A DNA stretch of 7,336 nucleotides from a bacterium (GCA_021813005.1 JAKAMH010000043.1:1-7336); one strand, 5' to 3'; counted from the stretch's first letter, positions 1 through 4,360 are shown. A program made the numbers and translations. The notes: generated by a model from the letters alone, not told the origin.

Positions 1-1
1 G

Positions 2-289
2 GGAGGAGATATGTATACATGTAAAGTTTCTGAGATTATCCCAAATAAAAAAATAGTTTGGGATGTAATAGATGCCTATCAAGGTTGGCATGATAATCAT
101 AAGGAATGGGTAGATACTTACATTGTCTGGGAAGTAACTTCCCAAGAAGACGGTACTCAAATAAAAATGACACATGTCGGTTTAGTACCTGCATTTGAAT
201 GTTATAGTGCATGTCATCAAGGATGGGATTATTTAATAGGTAAAAGTCTTCAAAAATATTTAGATGATAATGAGGGAATGCCTGCCTGA
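2..289 (+). CDS. SRPBCC (AHSA1/START-like) domain protein, 5'-truncated
   Basis: This is the C-terminal part of a small ligand-binding-fold protein of the SRPBCC superfamily. The visible part reads PNKKIVWDVIDA, then an EW..T.I.WEV strand, MTHVGLVPAFECY, a C..GWDY segment and a final helix (SLQKYL). This is the usual order of the last strands and long C-terminal helix in AHSA1-like proteins. Members bind hydrophobic ligands or act as chaperone cofactors; the substrate cannot be read here. The reading frame is open to the window edge and encodes Gly-Gly-Asp before the first Met. Full-length members are about 140-160 residues, so the gene probably starts upstream. An ATG at 11 preceded by GGAGGAG could pass for a start, but would remove the N-terminal strands and helices of the fold. 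The stop is TGA at 287-289, 34 nt before a second SRPBCC gene. Confidence 0.8.
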   Translation, partial: GGDMYTCKVSEIIPNKKIVWDVIDAYQGWHDNHKEWVDTYIVWEVTSQEDGTQIKMTHVGLVPAFECYSACHQGWDYLIGKSLQKYLDDNEGMPA

Positions 290-302
290 TGTTAAAAGGC
301 AG
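282..302 (+). other. Small stem-loop over the stop codon of the first SRPBCC gene
   Basis: CTGCCT (282-287) pairs with AGGCAG (297-302) around a 9-nt loop, overlapping the TGA stop. No T-tract follows, so it is not a convincing intrinsic terminator. It lies just upstream of the strong SD of the next gene and could at most modulate read-through or mRNA stability. Confidence 0.3.
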
Positions 303-323
303 AGTGGATGGAGGTGAAAATAC

Positions 324-758
324 ATGGACTTAAAGACAATTACCAAAGAACAATTCATTAAAGCGACACCGGACCGGGTATTTAAAGCACTTACTGAAAA
401 AGCTGAACTTGGAAAATGGTTCGTACAGATAGCCGAAGTTGAATTAAAACCCGGCGGAATAATCCGTACCAATTGGACAGCTACGGTGGGCGAGCATGGA
501 ATAGTAAAAGAAGTGAAGCCACCGGAGTTATTTAGTTTTACGTGGGAAGGAGATTTTTCTCCCACTCCCACGACTCTTACGTTCGTGTTGCAAAAAGAAA
601 ATGACGGCACAGTACTCACTTTTACTCATAGCGGTATAGGTGAAGGGAAAGGCTGGGAAGCGTACGCAAATATAGACAAAGCCTGGGGCGCTCATCTGAA
701 AGATTTAACGTCTTGGATTGAAACGGGAACATGTCCACCTCCAGGTCCAAGAGGATAA
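324..758 (+). CDS. SRPBCC / AHSA1-like domain protein (144 aa)
   Basis: A complete SRPBCC superfamily protein. An N-terminal strand (EQFIKATPDRVFKALT, residues 9-24) is followed by the W..... and GG turn (KWF 31-33, LKPGG 41-45). Next come a strand with EVKPPELFSFTWEG (63-76), an edge strand (LTFVLQKENDGTVLTFTHSG, 85-104) and the long C-terminal helix (GWEAYANIDKAWGAHLKDL). Length fits the family. The helix-grip fold makes a hydrophobic pocket; the ligand is unknown. The ATG at 324 is fixed by an excellent SD, GGAGGTG at 310-316, with 7-nt spacing. It follows another SRPBCC gene and probably shares its transcript. The tail CPPPGPRG is unusually proline-rich for the family. The family is confident; the function is not known. 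Confidence 0.88.
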   Translation: MDLKTITKEQFIKATPDRVFKALTEKAELGKWFVQIAEVELKPGGIIRTNWTATVGEHGIVKEVKPPELFSFTWEGDFSPTPTTLTFVLQKENDGTVLTFTHSGIGEGKGWEAYANIDKAWGAHLKDLTSWIETGTCPPPGPRG

Positions 759-791
759 TTGCGAAAGATTTTCAAAAGGAAATCAAAAATT

Positions 792-1082
792 ATGAAATAC
801 CTCACAATAGCGATTCATTATCCAAAGCCGGAAAATAGAAAGGATATTTTGAACGCCATGAATCAGCTTGCGCAAGAGGCTGAGAAATGCCAGGGCCTTA
901 TAGAAATGAGTGCTTGGGTGGATGAGAAAACGGACAGAATATTCGCCGTGGCTCTATGGAAAAGCAAGGAGGAGGGACTTTTGTGCTGGCAAAAATTGGG
1001 ACAGCTTGCCGCAAGATTCCCCCTCTCTGATTGGGAAAGGCAGCCGCGAGAGGTATTGATGAACCTTGCTCTGGGCACTTAA
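792..1082 (+). CDS. ABM-type dimeric alpha/beta-barrel (monooxygenase-like) protein
   Basis: A 96-aa protein resembling the antibiotic biosynthesis monooxygenase (ABM) / dimeric alpha-beta barrel superfamily. Strand 1 is MKYLTIAIHYPKP, then a helix (ENRKDILNAMNQLAQEA). The turn CQGLIEMSAWVDEKTDRI leads into the strand IFAVALWKSKEEG, and a closing helix and strand end with DWERQPREVLMN. The GLIE...W.DE...I.....W.SKE pattern is typical. Such proteins dimerise to form a barrel and bind small aromatic or haem-like substrates; no catalytic activity can be assigned. I chose the ATG at 792 because AAAGGA (775-780) lies at SD distance and the family usually begins at this strand. An in-frame TTG at 759 would add 11 basic residues and has no better SD. 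The gap from the preceding stop is 33 nt, so it is probably co-transcribed with the SRPBCC gene. Confidence 0.7.
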   Translation: MKYLTIAIHYPKPENRKDILNAMNQLAQEAEKCQGLIEMSAWVDEKTDRIFAVALWKSKEEGLLCWQKLGQLAARFPLSDWERQPREVLMNLALGT

Positions 1083-1138
1083 TCAAAACAAGTGTGCAAA
1101 CGGCCGCCAAGATCGCCAAAGAATAGGTGTTCCGACTT

Positions 1139-1166
1139 GTCCCGTAGTGTTTAGAACTTGCGGGAC
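1139..1166 (+). other. Stem-loop in the 1083-1211 intergenic region
   Basis: GTCCCGTAG (1139-1147) pairs with TTGCGGGAC (1158-1166), with a 10-nt loop and two G·T wobbles, so nine pairs in all. It separates the SRPBCC/ABM transcript from the RibD-like gene, which has its own promoter. The stem is followed by TGTTGCCGGGG, not a T-run, so an intrinsic terminator is possible but unproven. The rest of this 129-nt spacer holds a GCCGCCAAG motif (1103-1111) and the next promoter. Confidence 0.4.
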
Positions 1167-1186
1167 TGTTGCCGGGGTGGAGATTT

Positions 1187-1205
1187 TGGTAAAATTAAGT
1201 ATTAT
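1187..1205 (+). promoter_or_regulatory. Putative promoter of the RibD-like gene (two candidate -10 elements)
   Basis: Two -10 candidates overlap here. TGGTAAAAT (1187-1195) is an extended -10 (TGN + TAAAAT) with a weak TTGCCG 15 nt upstream (1169-1174). TATTAT (1200-1205) ends exactly 6 nt before the ATG at 1212, which would give a leaderless transcript. No SD lies between these and the start, so either a leaderless or a roughly 10-nt-leader message is implied. Confidence 0.45.
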
Positions 1206-1211
1206 TAACCA

Positions 1212-1835
1212 ATGAAAAATACTATGAGCAAAATAAAAGTTACCTGTAGTCTATCAATATCCCTTGATGGGTTTACTGCAGGACTCAATCAAAGTTTTGA
1301 AAACCCGTTTGGAGACAATTTCGATCCAAACTTATTACGTCGTTGGATGTTTGCTGAGCCCGAGAAGCACAAACATAAAAAAGAAATAGACGCAATTTTG
1401 GATGCAGGGGCGTTCATAATGGGTAGCAATATGTTTGGCCCTAAAGACAGGAGAAACAAACCAGAATGGAAGGGGTGGTGGGGTGACAATCCTCCGTATC
1501 ACGCTCCAGTTTTTGTGCTTTCCCATAAAGAGCGAGAACCAATAGAAATGGAAGGTGGAACGACATTCAACTTTGTGGCTGACGGTATTGAATCGGCACT
1601 TTTAAAGGCAAAAGTTGCAGCAGGAAACCGGAATGTAGCCATTTCGGGTGGTGCGACTACCGTAAATCAATATTTGGCAGCTCGTCTCATTGATGAACTG
1701 TGGTTGCATATCCTTCCCGTAACTGTTGGTGCCGGTACTCGCCTGTTTGAGGGAGTGCCTCCTCTCAATCTCGAACCGATCGACGTGAGCGGAACCGGCA
1801 TGGTGACACACGTTAGATACAACATTTTTAAATAG
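1212..1835 (+). CDS. Dihydrofolate reductase family protein (RibD C-terminal-like, 207 aa)
   Basis: A stand-alone RibD C-terminal / DHFR-fold reductase of the YyaP/YwjB sort. The N-terminal strand and NADPH-site turn read SLSISLDGFTAG (13-24). GAFIMGSNMFGP (66-77) is the conserved strand-helix. PVFVLSH (99-105) is the next strand. NVAISGGATTVNQYL (141-155) is the Gly-rich nucleotide-binding turn, and DELWLHILPVTVGAGTRLFEG (161-181) is the family's C-terminal signature. By homology it should bind NAD(P)H and reduce a small heterocycle-like substrate, but substrates of these stand-alone members are mostly unknown. It is not a folate-pathway FolA. The ATG at 1212 has no SD; an in-frame ATG at 1224 is an alternative start that keeps the whole domain. 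Promoter placement (TATTAT ending 6 nt before 1212) favours 1212. Monocistronic with respect to upstream genes. Confidence 0.88.
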   Translation: MKNTMSKIKVTCSLSISLDGFTAGLNQSFENPFGDNFDPNLLRRWMFAEPEKHKHKKEIDAILDAGAFIMGSNMFGPKDRRNKPEWKGWWGDNPPYHAPVFVLSHKEREPIEMEGGTTFNFVADGIESALLKAKVAAGNRNVAISGGATTVNQYLAARLIDELWLHILPVTVGAGTRLFEGVPPLNLEPIDVSGTGMVTHVRYNIFK

Positions 1836-1849
1836 AATTTGCCGCCAAA
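1834..1849 (+). repeat. 16-nt post-stop motif, copy 1
   Basis: AGAATTTGCCGCCAAA begins inside the TAG stop of the RibD-like gene. It matches 15 of 16 bases of 2600-2615, which follows the TfoX-like gene. A shorter related GCCGCCAAG occurs at 1103-1111, after the ABM gene. The core TTTG-CCGC-CAAA is a short inverted repeat. Function unknown. Confidence 0.45.
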
Positions 1850-1874
1850 GCAAAACTTCAATAGAAAAATTTAG

Positions 1875-1880
1875 TAAAAT
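1875..1880 (+). promoter_or_regulatory. Putative -10 element for a leaderless SnoaL-like transcript
   Basis: TAAAAT ends 6 nt before the ATG at 1887, so the expected transcription start falls on or next to the A of the start codon. No SD is present and the flanks are very AT-rich. I find no convincing -35 at the standard distance, so this rests on spacing and on the same arrangement at other genes in the window. Confidence 0.35.
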
Positions 1881-1886
1881 AAATCT

Positions 1887-2252
1887 ATGACAACAAAAGA
1901 ACTCATACAGCTGTATTACAATAGCCTCAACCAAAAAAATCTGACATGGCAGGATTTGTGGGCAGACAATGGTATTTTTCAAGATGCTTCAGGGACATTG
2001 AATGCCAGTGGCAAGGAAGCTGTTATTGCTTCCTTTACTTCGTTTTTGCAAGGAGTCGTTTTGGTGTCAGTAAAGCATCTCATCACCCAAGGCGATAACG
2101 CCTGCGCCGTCGCTGGCTACGTCTACATCAACCGGAAGGGAGAAAAGTTGGCACAAGAAGTGGCCGAAGTGTGGGAAGTGTCCGGTGGCAAGCTCAAAAA
2201 ACTGACGATTTATTTTGACCTTACAGCATACCGGGCTTTTATGGCGGTTTGA
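1887..2252 (+). CDS. SnoaL-like / NTF2-like fold protein (121 aa)
   Basis: A small cone-shaped alpha+beta-barrel protein of the SnoaL/NTF2-like superfamily. Helix 1 is TTKELIQLYYNSLNQKN and is followed by the short DLWADNGIFQDASG strand-turn (residues 23-36). Next is the helix GKEAVIASFTSFLQGV (42-57). The barrel strands are VSVKHLITQGDNACAVAGYVYI, EKLAQEVAEVWEVSGGKLKKLTIYFDLTAY. The WADN/D and final EVWEVSGGKLKKLTIYFD pattern is typical of this fold. Members are polyketide cyclases, isomerases or ligand-binding proteins; no catalytic set is clear here. The ATG lacks an SD and lies 6 nt after TAAAAT. The stop TGA (2250-2252) is 5 nt before the next ATG, which suggests translational coupling. 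The 3' half is visibly more GC-rich than the start of the window. Confidence 0.75.
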   Translation: MTTKELIQLYYNSLNQKNLTWQDLWADNGIFQDASGTLNASGKEAVIASFTSFLQGVVLVSVKHLITQGDNACAVAGYVYINRKGEKLAQEVAEVWEVSGGKLKKLTIYFDLTAYRAFMAV

Positions 2253-2257
2253 TTCCT

Positions 2258-2599
2258 ATGGCGTATAACGAACAGTTGGCTGAGCGCGTACGAAAGGCTT
2301 TGGCTCGCAAACACGTCGAGGAAAAGCGGATGTTCGGCGGGCTGGGATTTATGGTTGATGGGAAGCTGTGCGTGGCGGTTAATAACCGGCCGGATCACGT
2401 CATGATGGTTCGTATTGATCCAATGACTCAGGAGGAAGCGCTCAAGAGAACAGGCGCGAAAGTTGCTGTCATGCGCGGCAGGAAAATGAACGGCTGGATA
2501 TTTTTGGATGATACCGCAATAACGGACAAAAAAGACTTTGAATATTGGATAGAGCTCGCGCTCGATTTTAATAAGCAAATAGAGAAAACGAAGAAGTAA
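2258..2599 (+). CDS. TfoX N-terminal domain protein (113 aa)
   Basis: A stand-alone TfoX_N domain. MAYNEQLAERVRKAL opens helix 1, then EEKRMFGGLGFMVDGKLCVAV (21-41) is the signature strand pair (K-MFGG-FM--GK-C). VMMVRIDP (48-55) follows, then GRKMNGWIFLDD (74-85) and the helix DFEYWIELALDF (93-104). Enterobacterial TfoX/Sxy couples this domain to a C-terminal domain in competence regulation. Stand-alone versions like this are common and of unknown role, so competence should not be inferred. The ATG at 2258 matches the family N-terminus (MAY.E.LA.R). The TTG at 2249 overlapping the previous stop is less likely. There is no clear SD; GGCGG at 2243-2247 is weak. Coupling to the SnoaL-like gene upstream is likely. 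The C-terminus is a Lys-rich tail. Confidence 0.87.
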   Translation: MAYNEQLAERVRKALARKHVEEKRMFGGLGFMVDGKLCVAVNNRPDHVMMVRIDPMTQEEALKRTGAKVAVMRGRKMNGWIFLDDTAITDKKDFEYWIELALDFNKQIEKTKK

Positions 2600-2615
2600 A
2601 GAAATTGCCGCCAAA
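2600..2615 (+). repeat. 16-nt post-stop motif, copy 2
   Basis: AGAAATTGCCGCCAAA follows the TAA stop of the TfoX-like gene (2597-2599) directly. It differs from 1834-1849 at one base only. Here it also forms the 5' leader of the YdeI-like gene, ending 5 nt before the ATG at 2621, in the place where an SD would be expected but is absent. Confidence 0.45.
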
Positions 2616-2620
2616 AAATA

Positions 2621-3214
2621 ATGAAGCGTAAAAATGAAAAACCAAAAAATAACGCACAAGTCAAATCATTCAGCTCGGTTAATTTTTGGGAGCAATGGCT
2701 TGCTGAAAATCATCTAAAATCAGACGGTTTATGGCTTCAGATTTTCAAAAAAGATTCCGGTGTGGCAACTGTTACTTATGATGAAGCGCTTGACGTCGCG
2801 CTTTGTTACGGCTGGATAGACGGACAAAAAGAAAAATATGATGAAATTTCCTGGCTGCAAAAATTCACTCCCCGCAGGTCAAAGAGCATCTGGTCAAAAA
2901 GAAATAGAGAGCATGTCGCACGGCTGATTAGTGCTGGCAAGATGAAACCATCGGGGCTCAAAGAAGTAGAAGCCGCCAAAATGGATGGCAGATGGGATAA
3001 TGCATATGACTCTTCAAAGAATATGCAAATCCCTTCGGATTTTTTTAAAGAATTGATGCAAAATGAAAAAGCCTACGAATTTTTTAAGTCTCTGAATAAA
3101 ACAAATATCTATGCTATCGCCTGGCGGCTGCAGACCGCAAAGAAGCCTGAAACGCGTAAAAAGCGGATGAAGCAGCTGCTGGAAATGATGGCAAGCAGTA
3201 AAAAATTACATTAA
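2621..3214 (+). CDS. YdeI/OmpD-associated family protein (197 aa)
   Basis: Matches the YdeI-type family of bacterial soluble proteins. FWEQWLAENH and DGLWLQIFKK (22-44) make the N-terminal part. VTYDEALDVALCYGWIDGQ (51-69) is the hallmark, followed by FTPRRSKSIWSKRN (82-95). GLKEVEAAKMDGRWDNAYD (112-130) and the C-terminal WRLQTAKKPETRKKRM (168-183) complete the pattern in the expected order and at usual length. The molecular function is not established; E. coli YdeI has been linked to stress and antimicrobial-peptide resistance, which cannot be transferred here. The ATG at 2621 has no SD; the leader is the GCCGCCAAAAAATA sequence. Upstream TfoX gene spacing is 21 nt. The N-terminal 15 residues (MKRKNEKPKNNAQVK) are basic and outside the conserved domain. 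Confidence 0.9.
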   Translation: MKRKNEKPKNNAQVKSFSSVNFWEQWLAENHLKSDGLWLQIFKKDSGVATVTYDEALDVALCYGWIDGQKEKYDEISWLQKFTPRRSKSIWSKRNREHVARLISAGKMKPSGLKEVEAAKMDGRWDNAYDSSKNMQIPSDFFKELMQNEKAYEFFKSLNKTNIYAIAWRLQTAKKPETRKKRMKQLLEMMASSKKLH

Positions 3215-3246
3215 AATTTATTGCGGGTTAATTAAAGTAGCACAAC

Positions 3247-3347
3247 TTACGCATGTCATTCTGACCCTGCTTAGCGGGGGAGGAACCTTTCAAATTATAT
3301 GTAAGATCCGTCTGGCTACAGCCCTCAGGATGACATTGCCTGCGTAA
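3247..3347. repeat. 101-bp palindromic element with nested hairpins (MITE/REP-like)
   Basis: The outer arms are TTACGCA + TGTCATTCTGA (3247-3264) and TCAGGATGACA (3325-3335), then after a 5-nt bulge TGCGTAA (3341-3347). Inside there are two side hairpins: CCCTGC-TTA-GCGGGG (3265-3279) and GGCT-AC-AGCC (3314-3323). A central imperfect stem forms from GGA..CTT (3282-3289) with AAG.TCC (3303-3309). The whole could fold as a three-armed cloverleaf on either strand. The TGTCATTCTGA ... TCAGGATGACA ends resemble a type of dispersed palindromic repeat seen in many bacterial genomes. No ORF or transposase lies in it. It fills most of the 151-nt gap between YdeI and DUF1697 and could end transcription. 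No clear target-site duplication is visible. Confidence 0.75.
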
Positions 3348-3365
3348 CATGAGTGAAGTAATTTT

Positions 3366-3890
3366 ATGAAATATATCGCGCTTCTTCGGGGAATAAATGT
3401 TGGAGGAAATAAGCGCGTTGAAATGAAGCAACTTAAAGCGCTTTTTGAAGCGTTAGGCTTCACCAACGTTTCAACATATATTAATTCCGGAAATATTGTT
3501 TTTGAATCTAATAAAGATACAAAAACAATTCAAAAAGACATTGATACAAATCTGGTAAAGGAATTCGGATTTGCTATCCCAACGCTTATAAAGACCCAAA
3601 GAGAAATGCAGAAAATTGCCAGAGCTATTCCTCAAGGTTGGCAAAACGATACTAAGCAAAGAACTGATGTGGATTATTTGTTTGACGAAATTAACAACCC
3701 GAAAATTATTGATGAATTACCTGTAAATAGGAAGTATGTAGATGTACGCTATGTGAAAGGCGCGATATTCTGGAATCTTGATAGAGCGAACATTGGTAAA
3801 AGCCGTTTAAATAAACTCATCGGCCATAAAGTTTACCGGTTTATGACTATGCGCAATGTAAATACCGCGCTTTTTCTTGCCGGTAATTGA
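3366..3890 (+). CDS. DUF1697 family protein (174 aa)
   Basis: A full-length DUF1697 protein. The N-terminal signature is very clear: LLRGINVGGNKRVEMKQL (6-23), then LFEALGFTNVSTYINSGNIVF (26-46), a ferredoxin-like beta-alpha-beta unit. The middle carries VDYLFDEI (102-109), YVDVRYVKGAIFWN (124-137) and SRLNKL (146-151). The C-terminal MTMRNVNT (160-167) is the family's end motif, which usually reads T.RN..T. Function is unknown in the family. The start ATG at 3366 fits the family N-terminus (M.YIALLRGINVGG). SD support is poor; GAGTGAAG about 8 nt upstream is only a partial match. It lies directly downstream of the palindromic element and is the last plus-strand gene before the convergent XRE gene. 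GC content is low, about 37% by hand count over 3541-3600. Confidence 0.92.
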   Translation: MKYIALLRGINVGGNKRVEMKQLKALFEALGFTNVSTYINSGNIVFESNKDTKTIQKDIDTNLVKEFGFAIPTLIKTQREMQKIARAIPQGWQNDTKQRTDVDYLFDEINNPKIIDELPVNRKYVDVRYVKGAIFWNLDRANIGKSRLNKLIGHKVYRFMTMRNVNTALFLAGN

Positions 3891-3981
3891 TAAATTGTGA
3901 CATAAAAATGAAAATAGATTATTGAGGCTTGAATTGTACCTACAAAGAAGCATCAAGGACTTGAGCTAACCTTAAAGTGAG

Positions 3982-4254
3982 TTAAGAAAATTTCACCTGG
4001 AGAGAAACATTTAAAGCGGCAGCAAGTCTTTTCAGAAATGAAAGCGAAGGGACTGTATTCATATTCTCCACTCTGGAAATAACAGACTGGCGGGTTTTAA
4101 GTTTTTCAGCAAGCTGTTTTTGGGTAAGCCCCCTTTTAATTCGTGCGCCAATTACTGCTCTCGCGATTTCAAACTCCACACGAGTTGCCTCATATTCCTT
4201 TCTGAAGGCTGGATTTTTCATAAGCCTTTTATGTAGTTTATCTAAATCGTCCAT
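3982..4254 (-). CDS. XRE-family HTH regulator, HigA/antitoxin-like (90 aa)
   Basis: A small DNA-binding protein with an N-terminal helical region (DKLHKRLMKNPAFRKEYEA, 5-23) and an XRE/Cro-type HTH (about 32-85). The HTH reads ARIKRGLTQKQLAEKLKTRQ (37-56), the recognition helix is SVISRVENM (57-65), and the closing part is PSLSFLKRLAAALNVSL (69-85). The N-terminal MKNP.FR.EYE and EFEIARA segment is typical of HigA-like antitoxins encoded after a RelE/HigB toxin. No toxin gene lies on either side on this strand. Upstream is a divergent marR, and downstream the convergent DUF1697 gene. It is therefore an orphan antitoxin-like regulator or a free-standing repressor. The start at 4254 lies 6 nt after a TATAAT, implying a leaderless message. 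A MarR-box-like palindrome overlaps that promoter. Confidence 0.88.
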   Translation of the reverse strand: MDDLDKLHKRLMKNPAFRKEYEATRVEFEIARAVIGARIKRGLTQKQLAEKLKTRQSVISRVENMNTVPSLSFLKRLAAALNVSLQVKFS

Positions 4255-4260
4255 AGTCGC

Positions 4261-4290
4261 ATTATAGCAAGCTAAGTATTACATTGGTAA
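4261..4290 (-). promoter_or_regulatory. Extended -10 promoter of the XRE gene
   Basis: Read on the minus strand: TTACCA (4290-4285), an 18-nt spacer, then TGC-TATAAT with the perfect -10 at 4266-4261. The TG one base before the hexamer is an extended -10. Six bases (GCGACT) separate the -10 from the ATG at 4254, so transcription should begin at or beside the start codon. Confidence 0.65.
4264..4275. promoter_or_regulatory. SlyA/MarR-box-like operator on the XRE promoter
   Basis: ATAGCAAGCTAA matches 11 of 12 bases of the published SlyA consensus TTAGCAAGCTAA, and contains the inverted repeat TAGC-AA-GCTA. It overlaps the minus-strand -10 (4261-4266) and its TG extension, a position where bound protein would block RNA polymerase. 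The likely binder is the MarR-family protein encoded at 4361; this is inferred. Confidence 0.5.
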
Positions 4291-4305
4291 AAGTTGTTAT
4301 CTGGA

Positions 4306-4334
4306 TTGACTTTTGCCCGGCAAGATATTATAAT
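4306..4334 (+). promoter_or_regulatory. sigma70-type promoter of the marR-efflux operon
   Basis: TTGACT (4306-4311), an exact 17-nt spacer, and a perfect TATAAT (4329-4334). Transcription should start near 4341, giving a leader of about 20 nt before the ATG at 4361. No SD is visible in that leader. This is the best promoter in the window. Confidence 0.8.
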
Positions 4335-4336
4335 CA

Positions 4337-4359
4337 CTAATAGTTAGATAAGCTAATAG
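4337..4359. promoter_or_regulatory. Putative MarR autoregulatory operator at the transcription start
   Basis: CTAATAG occurs twice, at 4337-4343 and 4353-4359, 16 bp apart. TTAG at 4344-4347 forms inverted repeats with both CTAA blocks. TTAGATAAGCTAA (4344-4356) resembles the SlyA box and shares AAGCTAA with the site at 4269-4275. It covers the predicted start of transcription and most of the leader, the classic place for MarR autorepression. Confidence 0.6.
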
Positions 4360-4360
4360 T

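Noticed and set aside
260..619. Long minus-strand open frames opposite the SRPBCC, RibD-like, TfoX and adaptor genes
   Set aside because: They are antisense to well-supported genes, show no recognisable domain or start signals, and are of a kind expected by chance.
1097..1126. Frameshifted C-terminal extension of the ABM gene (reading TAAKIAKE then stop)
   Set aside because: The ABM protein already ends at a natural family length. The similar x-Ala-Ala-Lys readings after other genes are in frames unrelated to those genes, so a DNA-level motif is the simpler description.
2249..2251. TTG start for the TfoX-like gene overlapping the previous stop
   Set aside because: The ATG at 2258 gives the usual family N-terminus MAY.E.LA.R, and no SD supports the TTG.
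2258..2599. Competence regulator (Sxy/TfoX)
   Set aside because: Only the N-terminal domain is present; the C-terminal domain of true Sxy is missing and no competence genes are nearby.
2605..2623. Kozak-like GCCGCCA.. leader implying eukaryotic DNA
   Set aside because: All genes are compact, intronless bacterial families with bacterial promoters and coupled starts; the resemblance is chance, and the same motif occurs far from any start at 1841-1849.
2971..2980. Further copy of the GCCGCCAAA motif inside the YdeI-like gene
   Set aside because: Here it encodes the family-conserved Glu-Ala-Ala-Lys of the VEAAK segment, so coding constraint explains it.
3247..3347. tRNA or structured RNA gene
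   Set aside because: The cloverleaf look comes from nested palindromes; there is no anticodon loop, T-loop consensus or acceptor pairing of tRNA, and the symmetry fits a DNA repeat better.
1..3890. Integron gene-cassette array
   Set aside because: Single-gene units and a repeated post-stop motif invite the idea, but I see no attC core sites (RYYYAAC / GTTRRRY pairs in imperfect palindromes) between genes, no intI, and the motif is too short.
3971..3986. Terminator between DUF1697 and the XRE gene (CTTAA...TTAAG)
   Set aside because: Only five A/T-rich pairs, no T-run on either strand and partly within the XRE stop; too weak to call.
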